A DNA stretch of 10,509 bases. Origin: Deltaproteobacteria bacterium (lineage in GTDB: Bacteria > Myxococcota_A > UBA9160 > SMWR01). Within the stretch, counting starts at the first letter, position 1. Every line of letters starts with the position of its first letter. A program made the position numbers and the translations under genes. Where the stretch lies: assembly GCA_019313605.1 (NCBI GenBank), contig JAFDAW010000077.1, positions 1-10,509 on the forward strand. Reading direction: 5' to 3'. Positions 1 through 7,402 of the stretch are shown one piece after another. A model generated the notes under the pieces. The model was given only the letters and a program-made list of their open reading frames with translations, searched no databases and was not told where the DNA came from.

Positions 1-170
1 CCCTGTTGGTTCGCGCGGGCAGGAGATGGCGGGAAAAGGATCCGGAGGCCTTCAGCGCCTGGCTGCAGGAGAACGAGCTCCCCGAAGAAATTCGGCAGAA
101 GATCCTGGCGGCGTCCAAGGGACCCCGGGCGAATATGAGACCCAAACCGGCAGCAGCTGGAAAGCCCTAG
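1..170 (+). CDS. C-terminal fragment of an unrecognised protein (5' end outside the window)
   Basis: An open frame runs from the left edge (first full codon at base 3) to a TAG at 168-170 and gives 55 residues. Codon third positions are mostly G or C, as in the genes downstream, which supports coding. The peptide is hydrophilic and probably helical: it contains a stretch reading WREKDPEAFSAWLQENELP, then a basic, Pro/Ala-rich end (MRPKPAAAGKP). I see no membrane segment, catalytic motif or family signature, and I do not recognise the protein. The tail looks like a cytoplasmic C-terminal helix plus a disordered end. The next gene starts 47 bases downstream on the same strand, but inverted repeats lie between them, so the two may not share a transcript. 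The coding call is moderately sure; no function can be given. Confidence 0.55.
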   Translation, partial: LLVRAGRRWREKDPEAFSAWLQENELPEEIRQKILAASKGPRANMRPKPAAAGKP

Positions 171-198
171 TGGGCTGTAGCCCGGCTCGGCGGGTTTT
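163..198 (+). terminator. Overlapping GC-rich inverted repeats ending in TTTT; possible weak terminator or attenuator
   Basis: AGCCC (163-167) can pair with GGGCT (172-176) around a TAGT loop that holds the upstream stop codon. The same GGGCT can instead pair with AGCCC (179-183). CCCG (181-184) can pair with CGGG (191-194) around a 6-base loop, followed directly by TTTT (195-198). The last hairpin has the layout of a Rho-independent terminator, but a 4-bp stem and 4-base T run are weak. The shared arms are seen in the sequence; a regulatory switch is inference. Confidence 0.35.
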
Positions 199-217
199 GG
201 GTGGGTAAGCGAAAGCG

Positions 218-3091
218 ATGATTCGCCTCGTGGCGCTGCTGCTCACCGTGCTGACTGGGTTTTCGGGCCTTGTCTACGAGGTAGCCTGGCAGAAGTACCT
301 GGCCACGCTGCTCGGATCGCACGGCGAGGCCACGGCGGCTGTGCTGGCGATTTTTCTTGGCGGGCTCTCGCTGGGTTACGCGCTCTTCGGCCGGGCGACA
401 CGCTGGTTGGTGGAGCGCTCCCGGCTGCGTTCGCGGCGCGTGCGGCTCCTCTACTTCTACGCAATCGTCGAGGCCGGGATCGGGCTCTACGCGCTGCTGT
501 TTCCCAGCCTGTTTGGTGTGTTTCAGCGGATCTCGCTGTTCGTTCCGCACGGCAATGCAGGGCTCGGATTCGCGTTCGATGTCGGCCTCTCGGCGCTGCT
601 GATCGGTCCACCGACGGTGTTGATGGGCGGCACGATTCCAATTCTTACGCTCGCTCTGGCGGGTGATCTCAAGCACGCAACTCGAATGCATGCCCTGGTC
701 TATGGCTTCAACACCGCCGGCGCCTTCGTCGGAGCGCTAGCGGGGGGCTTCCTCCTGATCCCGTGGCTGGGGCTCGACGGGGTCGTCTATGCGATGGGAT
801 GCGTGAACCTCGCAGCGGCCGCGATTTTTTCAGAGCTCGACCGCCACGCCGACAGCATTGAACTCGATGTAACCACACCCTCCGTGGTCGAGCCGGTCGC
901 GCGATTTGCCGCCTGGGCGAGCGTCTCGCTGTTGGCGGGCTTCGCGATGATGGCCCTCCAGACGACCTTCAATCGCGTCGGTGCACTCGCGTTCGGCTCC
1001 TCCCAGTTTACGTTCGCGTCGATCGTGGCGGTCTTCGTCGCGTGTATTGCGCTCGGAAGCCTCGCCGTGTCGGCGATCGGAAACATTCCCCGCGGCCTGG
1101 TCGTGGGCTCTCAATGGCTGCTGGTCCTTCTGCTCTTTCCCCTCTACCTGGTGATGGAAGATGCAGCCTACTGGGCTCACGTAATTCGCGTGCTCTTCTA
1201 CCCGATCGACCAGGCTTTCCACGCGTATCATGTGCTCAACTTCCAGGCGGTATTTCTCGTTCTGTTCGTCCCGATCGGGCTTTCGGGGGCGCTGCTGCCA
1301 CTGCTCTTTCACGGGCTGCAGCGCGAAGTGCGAGAATTGGGGGCCGTTGCAGGTCGGCTCTACGCGTGGAATACCTTCGGTTCCCTCCTCGGGGCGCTGT
1401 TAGGCGGCTACCTGCTGCTCTTCTGGCTCGATCTTCACCACATCTATCGGATCGCGATGGTGGCGCTCGCAGTGGGCGCTTCGATCCTGACCGCTCTCGT
1501 GCTGCGTCCGATACCGCGATTCGTCGTCCCGGTCATCTTGATTCCCACACTCGGGGCGATCGCACTCTTGCCCGCGTGGTCCCCCGACAGGCTTTCTGCG
1601 GGACTCTTCCGCGCGCGCAGTGAGGGGCCGCTCAGTTTCCTCGGGCCTGATGCAATGTTTGCCGAACGAGACATTGGAACCGTGATCACCTACGACGATG
1701 GACCGACGAGCACGGTAACCGTGGTCGACCCAGGCGGATCGTCGGAGAATCGCAGCATCCTGGTCAACGGCAAATCAGACGGCGCGCTCTCGAGCGACTA
1801 CCCGACGATGGCGATGACCGCACTGATTCCGGCACTCATGGCAGAGAAGCACGAGAGCTGCTTCGTGATCGGCTTCGGGACTGGCGTAACGACCGGGGAA
1901 CTCGCGGCCCTCGACGATACGCGGACTGTGAGCGTGGCCGAAATTTCACACGGTGTGATCGAAGCGGCGCCGCTCTTCGACGAGGGAAACCTCAGGGCAT
2001 CGAGGAACCCCAAGGTTTCGATTCGCCGCGGTGATGCCTACCGGACACTGCTCCAGAGCCGAGAGGTGTATGACGTCATCATCTCGGAGCCGAGTAACCC
2101 GTGGGTGGTGGGTGTCGAGATGCTCTATAGCCGTGAGTTTCTCGAGGCCGCGCGGGAGCGTCTCGCTCCGGGCGGTGTTTACGCGCAGTGGTTTCACGTC
2201 TACGAATCCGACCCCGAGGTCGTGGAGCTCGTGTTGCGCACCTACACGTCAGTCTTTCCCAACATTTCGGTCTGGTACACCCTGGCTTCCGACATGCTCC
2301 TGCTCGGATTCAACCAGGTGGATCGGGCGCTCGACATCGAAGCTCTCGAGGAGCGCTTCGCGCGCAGCGACTTCACGGCGGGATTCGAGCGTGTCGGGAT
2401 CGAAAGTTTTGCCCAGCTCGCCGCTCATGAACTGCTGCCGCTCGGAACGGTGCAAGCGGTGGAGCGGTCAGGCGATATCCACACCTTGCGCCACCCGCTG
2501 TTGAGCTACCGCGCGGCGCGCGCGTTCTTCCGGGGCCGCATGGGGACACTGGCTCCCCATCAAAGTCGGGCGCAAGAGCGGGTGGCGAAGAAAAACTCGC
2601 TGCTCCGTCGACATGCGAGGGGCAAAGTGCCGCTTCCCGAGGCTCTCGTCGAGGCAGCCGCATTCGAGAGCTGCCGCTTCCACCGGAACGAGCACTGTGG
2701 GACGTTCTTCGCGCTCTGGTCGCTCTTCTACCCGCAATCGCCGACCCTGAAGGGGGCCCTCTCCGCCTCGAGAAAGAAGGGAGACGAGGCCAGCCGATAC
2801 CTCACCCCCAACAGCCTCGCGGGCTTGAAGCCCCTGTTTGGCGGGGCGGAATCCGGCTTGAAGAGAACCTACTCTGCCGCTGAGGCCGAAAACCTGACGG
2901 GGCGATTTCGGCGACACTATCATCCCGTCGTACCCTTCAGCCGCGATCGCCTCGACGAGATCTGGAATCGTTGCCGCGGAGTGGATTGCGAGAGCCGGCA
3001 GATTCGGGCCGAAGCCGAGATCGGAATAACGCATGGCGGATTCGACGCTCGCGCGGATCGCCTGTCGGAAGACAAAGGTTCGGGGACATGA
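218..3091 (+). CDS. Polytopic membrane protein fused to a spermidine-synthase-like (SAM-binding) domain
   Basis: This 957-aa protein has the architecture of the 'fused MFS/spermidine synthase' family. Residues 1 to about 465 hold about 12-13 hydrophobic segments in two similar halves. Residues about 475-770 form a Rossmann fold like spermidine synthase: glycine loop G552-F-G554-T-G556, acidic E575 for the cofactor ribose, and G605-D606 for the adenine. The catalytic loop reads DVIISEPSNPW (619-629). In true spermidine synthases this loop is usually D-S-S-D-P; here the two Asp positions are E624 and N627, as is common in this fused family, so polyamine synthesis should not be assumed. Residues about 770-957 are a basic extension with cysteine pairs C819/C827 and C919/C924. 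ATG 218 fits the typical family N-terminus (GFSGLVYEVAWQ), although the ribosome site is only a weak G-rich stretch near 199-204. The product is probably an inner-membrane protein. Substrate and reaction are unknown. Confidence 0.85.
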   Translation: MIRLVALLLTVLTGFSGLVYEVAWQKYLATLLGSHGEATAAVLAIFLGGLSLGYALFGRATRWLVERSRLRSRRVRLLYFYAIVEAGIGLYALLFPSLFGVFQRISLFVPHGNAGLGFAFDVGLSALLIGPPTVLMGGTIPILTLALAGDLKHATRMHALVYGFNTAGAFVGALAGGFLLIPWLGLDGVVYAMGCVNLAAAAIFSELDRHADSIELDVTTPSVVEPVARFAAWASVSLLAGFAMMALQTTFNRVGALAFGSSQFTFASIVAVFVACIALGSLAVSAIGNIPRGLVVGSQWLLVLLLFPLYLVMEDAAYWAHVIRVLFYPIDQAFHAYHVLNFQAVFLVLFVPIGLSGALLPLLFHGLQREVRELGAVAGRLYAWNTFGSLLGALLGGYLLLFWLDLHHIYRIAMVALAVGASILTALVLRPIPRFVVPVILIPTLGAIALLPAWSPDRLSAGLFRARSEGPLSFLGPDAMFAERDIGTVITYDDGPTSTVTVVDPGGSSENRSILVNGKSDGALSSDYPTMAMTALIPALMAEKHESCFVIGFGTGVTTGELAALDDTRTVSVAEISHGVIEAAPLFDEGNLRASRNPKVSIRRGDAYRTLLQSREVYDVIISEPSNPWVVGVEMLYSREFLEAARERLAPGGVYAQWFHVYESDPEVVELVLRTYTSVFPNISVWYTLASDMLLLGFNQVDRALDIEALEERFARSDFTAGFERVGIESFAQLAAHELLPLGTVQAVERSGDIHTLRHPLLSYRAARAFFRGRMGTLAPHQSRAQERVAKKNSLLRRHARGKVPLPEALVEAAAFESCRFHRNEHCGTFFALWSLFYPQSPTLKGALSASRKKGDEASRYLTPNSLAGLKPLFGGAESGLKRTYSAAEAENLTGRFRRHYHPVVPFSRDRLDEIWNRCRGVDCESRQIRAEAEIGITHGGFDARADRLSEDKGSGT

Positions 3092-3153
3092 GCCAAACCG
3101 CGCTTTCCAGTATTGTCGGTCTGCCAACGCCATTTTGTTTGGTGGCGTGTTAG
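3088..3153 (+). CDS. Possible 21-codon ORF overlapping the preceding stop (ATGA); doubtful
   Basis: An ATG at 3088 overlaps the TGA of the membrane/SAM-domain gene as ATGA, the usual geometry of translational re-initiation. It opens a frame of 21 codons ending at TAG 3151-3153, just before the ribosome site of the TPR gene. The peptide begins MSQTALSS and ends LVAC. It has no charged residues and no recognisable family. It may instead be a leader through which ribosomes travel to the next gene, or simply chance. The geometry is seen; expression is unsupported. Confidence 0.15.
   Translation: MSQTALSSIVGLPTPFCLVAC
3127..3148 (+). other. Small inverted repeat upstream of the TPR gene
   Basis: ACGCCA (3127-3132) and TGGCGT (3143-3148) form a perfect 6-bp stem around a T-rich 10-base loop. 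It lies 10 bases before the AAAGGAG ribosome site in the 80-base gap between the first two full genes. No T run follows, so it is not a classic terminator. It could affect mRNA processing or translation of the TPR gene, or be chance. I found no convincing -35/-10 promoter pair in this gap. Confidence 0.2.
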
Positions 3154-3158
3154 CAATC

Positions 3159-3165
3159 AAAGGAG
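3159..3165 (+). promoter_or_regulatory. Strong ribosome binding site that fixes a TTG start
   Basis: AAAGGAG is a near-consensus Shine-Dalgarno sequence, 6 bases before the TTG at 3172. It is the best ribosome site in the window. It decides the start of the TPR lipoprotein gene, because translation from this TTG gives a complete signal sequence, and no ATG lies close by in the same frame. Confidence 0.75.
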
Positions 3166-3171
3166 TTCGTC

Positions 3172-5397
3172 TTGCGTATCTTAAGCCGAAACTATCTCGC
3201 GATCAGCGTCGCTCTGCTCGCCCTGCTGCTCGGGCTGGCGTGTGGTCAAGCTGAAGACCCCCTGATCGAGATTCGCAAGCTCCACGACGAGGGGCGCTAC
3301 GCGGCGACGGTCGATCAGCTGCGGATCCTTGTCGATCAGGATCCCTCACGCGCGGAGACCCAATTTTTGCTCGGCACGGCGCTGCTGCTCTCCGGAAATG
3401 GAGGGCTCGCGGTCTGGCCGCTCCGCGCGGCCACTAAATCACCCAAGTACGCAATCGAAGCGCGCATGCTGCTGGCCCGGTCGATGGTGGAGAGTCGAAC
3501 CGCTCCGGATGCCATCCCGGTCATCAACGAAGTGCTCGAACTCGAGCCCGAGAACATTCCCGCGATGGTTCTTCGCATCCAGGCCTACCAGTCGACCGGC
3601 GCCAACGACGAAGCGCTCGCCGACATCGAGCGGGTACTCGAGCTCGATCCCACCAACATCCCCGTTCTGGTTCCCCGCGTGACGGCATTGATCGTAACGG
3701 AACAGATTGAAGAGGCGGAGATTGCGATCGAGGAGGCGCGCGAACGACTCGACAATACGGACGAGGAAGTCGACCCGACGTTTCGCGCGATGCTGTGTGT
3801 CGCGCGCGGCATGTTTGCCCACGAGAAGGGAGAGAGTGAGGCCGCCGAGGCCCAATACGGCGAGTGCCTCGAGCAGTTCCCCGGGCATCCGATGGTCGTG
3901 CAAGAGACCGCGAGATTTTATGAGCTGATCGACCAGCCGGATCGCGCAATCGAGATCCTCGAGGAGGCGTACGAGCTAACCGGGAATAGCGTCTTTCGCA
4001 TGGCGCTCGCCCAGCGAATGAAGAGGGCGGGCGATGCCGAAGAACAGGAGCGATTGCTGCGTTTGGAGGCCGAGGAGCGCCCCTCCACGACCGCCTGGTT
4101 TACGCTCGCCGATTTCTATGTGGGACGAGACGAATTCGACGAGGCTCTCGAGGCCTTTGATCACGCGCTCGCGATAAGTCCCAACCCTCCGGAGACTCTC
4201 CTGTTCGCGTATGCGGACACGCTGGTTCAGGCTGAGCAGTTCGATAAAGCGCGCGGCCTGGTGGAGGGATTCGAGCAATCCGCACTCCGTGACCTGATCC
4301 TCGGGCGAATTCTCCTCGCTCAGGGCGACCCCGCTGGCGCGCTCGTCTCCTTCGAGTCCGGCATCCTGCTCTGGCCGAACAATCCAGCGGCGCGTTTTCT
4401 CGCGGGCCAGGCCGCCGAGCACATGGGAGACTTCGACCGCGCCATTTCCGAATACCGCGAGTCGATCCGGGCGAACCCCGCCCGCACGGAGGCCGGGCTG
4501 CAACTGGCCGAGCTCTACTATCTACAAGGCCATTTCATGGACGCGCTCGATGCGGTCCAACGCTATATGCAGGCCCATCCGGGCGATGTCGACGGCATAC
4601 TCATGGGGATTCGCGTAGCTCACAAAGCGCGCCGCTTCGGGATCGCCTCCGAAGGTCTCACGCGACTCTCTGAAAAACCCGAGCACGCTGGGATGGCGGT
4701 GGCCGAACACGCGACGCTGCTCGCCGAGAGCAGCCCGGATGGGGCCACAACGGCCGTGAAGACCGTCGAAGATTCGGATTTGGATCTCACGGATCCCATC
4801 AATGCACCGGCACTGCGCGTCTTGCTCACCTACCTCGCCAAGCTGGAGGAGCACGAGAAGGCGGAAAAGCGAATCGGCAGCGCGCTCGGCGCGCATCCCG
4901 AGGCAGCGGTGTTCAACGAACTCAATGGCCAGATGCTGAGTGCTAAGGGCGAATCGCCCGAGAAGGCCCGCGAGGCGTTCGATCGCGCCCTCGAACTGGA
5001 TCCAGAGCACGCTGAGGCGCTCGTCGGTCTGGCGGCGCTCTCGGCCGAAGCGGGTGAGGTTGATGCGGCGCTGGCTTTCTACGACCGGGCCGCCAAGCTC
5101 GACTCCGAAGATTCGACTGCTGTTCTCGCCGCTGCGAAACTCGAACTCGGCGCGGGTAGGACCGCAGCCGCGCAGGCGCGTTTCGAGGCTTTACTTCAAG
5201 ATCACCCTCGGGATTCGGGTGCGGCGATCGAACTCGCGCGCATTCTCGCCGATCAGGGGAAGTTCGAGGCGGGTCTCGAATATGCGCATCGAGCCGAGTG
5301 GTTGCGAGCACCCGAGGCTGAGGAAACGTTGGCTTCGATCGAGGGGCTTCGCGCACGGCGAGGCGCAGCCGGGAATGCCCCGGCGGCTTCCGAATAG
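3172..5397 (+). CDS. TPR-repeat lipoprotein (PrsT-like tetratricopeptide protein)
   Basis: This is a 741-aa protein of tetratricopeptide helix pairs behind a lipoprotein signal. The N-terminus has basic residues (R2, R6), a hydrophobic run, and LGLAC with the likely lipidated cysteine at C24. The lipobox is imperfect because Gly stands at -3. The remainder is almost wholly TPR, about 16-18 units by eye. Recurrent ends such as ALELDPEHAEALVGLAALS and VLELDPTNIPVLV show the W-LG-Y-A-F-A-P pattern. TPR arrays bind proteins or peptides and act as scaffolds; long periplasmic examples include PrsT/PilW-like proteins, including those beside exosortase loci. No exosortase or PEP-CTERM gene is visible here, so that link is only resemblance. 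The start is TTG, chosen for the strong ribosome site and the signal peptide. The next gene begins about 50 bases after the stop, so the two may be co-transcribed. No catalytic domain is seen. Confidence 0.85.
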   Translation: MRILSRNYLAISVALLALLLGLACGQAEDPLIEIRKLHDEGRYAATVDQLRILVDQDPSRAETQFLLGTALLLSGNGGLAVWPLRAATKSPKYAIEARMLLARSMVESRTAPDAIPVINEVLELEPENIPAMVLRIQAYQSTGANDEALADIERVLELDPTNIPVLVPRVTALIVTEQIEEAEIAIEEARERLDNTDEEVDPTFRAMLCVARGMFAHEKGESEAAEAQYGECLEQFPGHPMVVQETARFYELIDQPDRAIEILEEAYELTGNSVFRMALAQRMKRAGDAEEQERLLRLEAEERPSTTAWFTLADFYVGRDEFDEALEAFDHALAISPNPPETLLFAYADTLVQAEQFDKARGLVEGFEQSALRDLILGRILLAQGDPAGALVSFESGILLWPNNPAARFLAGQAAEHMGDFDRAISEYRESIRANPARTEAGLQLAELYYLQGHFMDALDAVQRYMQAHPGDVDGILMGIRVAHKARRFGIASEGLTRLSEKPEHAGMAVAEHATLLAESSPDGATTAVKTVEDSDLDLTDPINAPALRVLLTYLAKLEEHEKAEKRIGSALGAHPEAAVFNELNGQMLSAKGESPEKAREAFDRALELDPEHAEALVGLAALSAEAGEVDAALAFYDRAAKLDSEDSTAVLAAAKLELGAGRTAAAQARFEALLQDHPRDSGAAIELARILADQGKFEAGLEYAHRAEWLRAPEAEETLASIEGLRARRGAAGNAPAASE

Positions 5398-5409
5398 CGC
5401 GTCGCGCTA
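5395..5409 (+). other. Perfect 15-base inverted repeat over the TPR stop codon
   Basis: TAGCGCG, a central T, and CGCGCTA form a perfect dyad that begins with the TAG stop codon of the TPR gene. As RNA it could fold into a 6-bp stem with a GTC loop. No T run follows, so intrinsic termination is unlikely. It could be a protein-binding dyad or an mRNA-processing hairpin between the two lipoprotein genes, or coincidence in GC-rich DNA. Confidence 0.3.
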
Positions 5410-5437
5410 GCATAGTGGCGTGCCCAGCTCGCGCCTC

Positions 5438-5442
5438 GAGGA
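5438..5442 (+). promoter_or_regulatory. Ribosome binding site favouring the GTG start at 5450
   Basis: GAGGA lies 7 bases before a GTG at 5450. An earlier in-frame GTG at 5420 has no comparable purine-rich site. The 5450 start also leaves a compact lipoprotein signal with the cysteine at position 28, so it is preferred. The evidence is sequence only; N-terminal peptide data would settle it. Confidence 0.5.
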
Positions 5443-5449
5443 TTTGCCC

Positions 5450-7402
5450 GTGATTCCGGCGACCCGGTTTTGGAATTGTCGAGCGCTCGTCGGGGGCTTT
5501 GTAATCGCGGTGGCGTTCGGATTGGCAGGCTGTCGGGACGTCACCCCTGTCTCCGGTGCCATTATCTCCGATGCGACCTGGGGCCCGGCCGGCAATCCCT
5601 ATGTGATGACCGACGATGTCACGGTTTCCGAGGGTGTGACGCTGACGCTGTTACCGGGTGTCGTGGTGAAGGCGGATTCGGTCCTCCGTGAGTTGATCGT
5701 GCTCGGGACACTCGTCGCAAACGGCACGGCCGAACAACCCATTGTTCTGACCTCCTACAAAGATGACACCGCGCACGGAGACACGAACGGAGATGGCTCC
5801 GCGACGACGCCCGCCTTTGGAGATTGGGTGGGAGTCGGTTTTGCCGCCAGCAGCCCCGGTGGCATCGGTGACTTCGTCGAGATTCGCCACACGGGGTATT
5901 ACGGCGAAACGGGCACCAATTTCTCCCTGCCCGAGAGCGACGTCGACCTCCGTGTGCGCATCGCCTGTTCGCGCTGCCACCAGTTTCCCGAGCCCGAGAT
6001 TCTGCCGCGCGAGCTGTGGGAAGCTCAGCTCGTCACCATGCACGGAATCGTGACGACATTGCCCGTCGAACTCGGCGGTTCACCGATCGGGTTCTCACTC
6101 AGAGAAGTCGTCGAGTGGTACAACACGAAGTCACCTGAGGTCTTCTCGTTGCCGCGCTCGATTACCGAAAGCGGCCCCCCTCCCATTCGATTTCGCAAGC
6201 GCACCATCCCGGTGGGCCCCGAAGGCATTCCGGCGATTGCTACGCTCACGCGCCTCGAAGCCGGCCTGTTCGGCGATCGAGATTTCGTCCTTTCCGCCGT
6301 CGATATGGGCAACGGCAACGTCTATCTGATCTCCGCCTCGGAGGGGCCGCAGCTGATTGGAGGCACGGGTCACCCGGTGCGCTCCATCCCGGGTGACCTC
6401 AACGGCGATGGACTCACGGATCTGCTCGTGAGCGATCTCGGTTTCATGGGATTGAGCGACGAACTCAAGGGTCGCGTGCTCGCTGCGCTGCAGTTGCCCG
6501 ATGGGAGTTTTGATTTCCAGCCGATCTTCGACGGTGTGGGCCGGTTGGCCGACGCGCGCCCGATGGATCTCGACCTCGACGGAGACCTCGATGTCGTCGT
6601 GGGTTCTTTCGGCTGGCGCCTGACCGGGGGCATCTATCTGTTGTACAACGAAACCAAAGCGGGCGGTCCGTTGAAATTTCGCAGCGAGACGCTCGTCGCA
6701 CGCGCCGGGGCGGTATCCGTGATCCCGCTCCCCGCGCGGGAGCCCGATGCGGGCCCCGGTTTCGCAGTCGCGTTCGCGCAGCACCACGAGTACATCTCGG
6801 CGTTCTATCCCAAAGCGAGGGAGAACGCCGAGAAGGCGAAGGGCGGTGCTGCCAAGGGGATGGTTTACGAGGAACAGGTCCTGTACCGCGCACCCCATCC
6901 GAATTGGGGGATGAGCAATCTCGAGGTGGTCGACCTGGATGGCGACTCTGACCTCGATTTCCTGCTCGCTCACGGGGACACGCTCGACGACGGTTTCGCG
7001 TTCAAGCCCTACCAGGGCGTGATGTGGCTCGAAAACATTGGCGGGCATTTCGAGCCGCACCGGATCGGCGCTCTCTACGGCGCGCATCGCGCCGAGGCCG
7101 CGGATTTCGACGGCGACGGCGACCTCGACGTCGTGACGGCCGGCTTCCTTCCCCAGCTCACCCAACCCATTCCGAAGGGCCACATGCGCGTGGACTCGAT
7201 CATCTGGTTCGAACGCACGGACGATGATTGGCTTGCATGGTCGGTCGAAATCAATCATCCGCGGCACACCGGCGTTACCGTGTTGGACTTCGATCGCGAC
7301 GGGCGACCCGACATCGTCGCTCCCGTCAATAACGCCTGGGAGATCGAGGAGCACGAAGGCGGGGCAGCACTCGAGGTCTGGTTCAACCGCGCTGCTCGCT
7401 GA
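5450..7402 (+). CDS. Lipoprotein with beta-helix-like start, c-type heme site and FG-GAP/VCBS repeats
   Basis: About 650 aa from GTG 5450 (660 if GTG 5420 is used). The signal ends in a clean lipobox, L25-A-G-C28. Residues about 34-160 resemble the opening of right-handed beta-helix proteins: phrases such as TLTLLPGVVVKAD, GTLVANGTAEQPIVLTSY and DTNGDG. The heme motif C173-S-R-C176-H177 follows, then FPEPEILPRELW and M197, a possible axial ligand. This pattern is typical of cytochrome-like segments in front of FG-GAP proteins. Five Asp-rich calcium-loop repeats follow, starting near D316, D373, D495, D552 and D613 (for example DLDLDGDLDVVVG and DFDGDGDLDVVTAG), consistent with a beta-propeller. 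The protein probably sits on the outer membrane or in the periplasm, binding heme and calcium. An electron-transfer or ligand-binding role is inference. The next ORF overlaps its stop by one base. The joining of a short beta-helix piece to a heme/FG-GAP protein is unusual. Confidence 0.8.
   Translation: MIPATRFWNCRALVGGFVIAVAFGLAGCRDVTPVSGAIISDATWGPAGNPYVMTDDVTVSEGVTLTLLPGVVVKADSVLRELIVLGTLVANGTAEQPIVLTSYKDDTAHGDTNGDGSATTPAFGDWVGVGFAASSPGGIGDFVEIRHTGYYGETGTNFSLPESDVDLRVRIACSRCHQFPEPEILPRELWEAQLVTMHGIVTTLPVELGGSPIGFSLREVVEWYNTKSPEVFSLPRSITESGPPPIRFRKRTIPVGPEGIPAIATLTRLEAGLFGDRDFVLSAVDMGNGNVYLISASEGPQLIGGTGHPVRSIPGDLNGDGLTDLLVSDLGFMGLSDELKGRVLAALQLPDGSFDFQPIFDGVGRLADARPMDLDLDGDLDVVVGSFGWRLTGGIYLLYNETKAGGPLKFRSETLVARAGAVSVIPLPAREPDAGPGFAVAFAQHHEYISAFYPKARENAEKAKGGAAKGMVYEEQVLYRAPHPNWGMSNLEVVDLDGDSDLDFLLAHGDTLDDGFAFKPYQGVMWLENIGGHFEPHRIGALYGAHRAEAADFDGDGDLDVVTAGFLPQLTQPIPKGHMRVDSIIWFERTDDDWLAWSVEINHPRHTGVTVLDFDRDGRPDIVAPVNNAWEIEEHEGGAALEVWFNRAAR

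Noticed and set aside
26..208. Plus-strand ATG frame of 60 codons at the left end
   Set aside because: It overlaps the frame ending at 170, which has better G/C third positions and natural composition. This one is Gly/Arg-rich and runs through the inverted repeats.
3113..3140. Possible promoter with TTGTCG as -35
   Set aside because: No acceptable -10 hexamer lies 16-18 bases downstream.
2468..3160. Minus-strand open frame (230 codons) opposite the end of the membrane/SAM-domain gene
   Set aside because: No motif is seen and the Arg/Pro/Ala-heavy composition is typical of antisense shadow. The plus frame continues without break to its stop.
3172..5397. DNA-level tandem repeats in the TPR gene
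   Set aside because: Only the protein pattern repeats; the nucleotide copies are too diverged to be recent duplications.
5966..5980. CxxCH as a chance motif
   Set aside because: Rejected as chance because the following FPEPE, LPRELW and downstream Met match the usual cytochrome-like context in FG-GAP proteins, so it was kept as a heme site.
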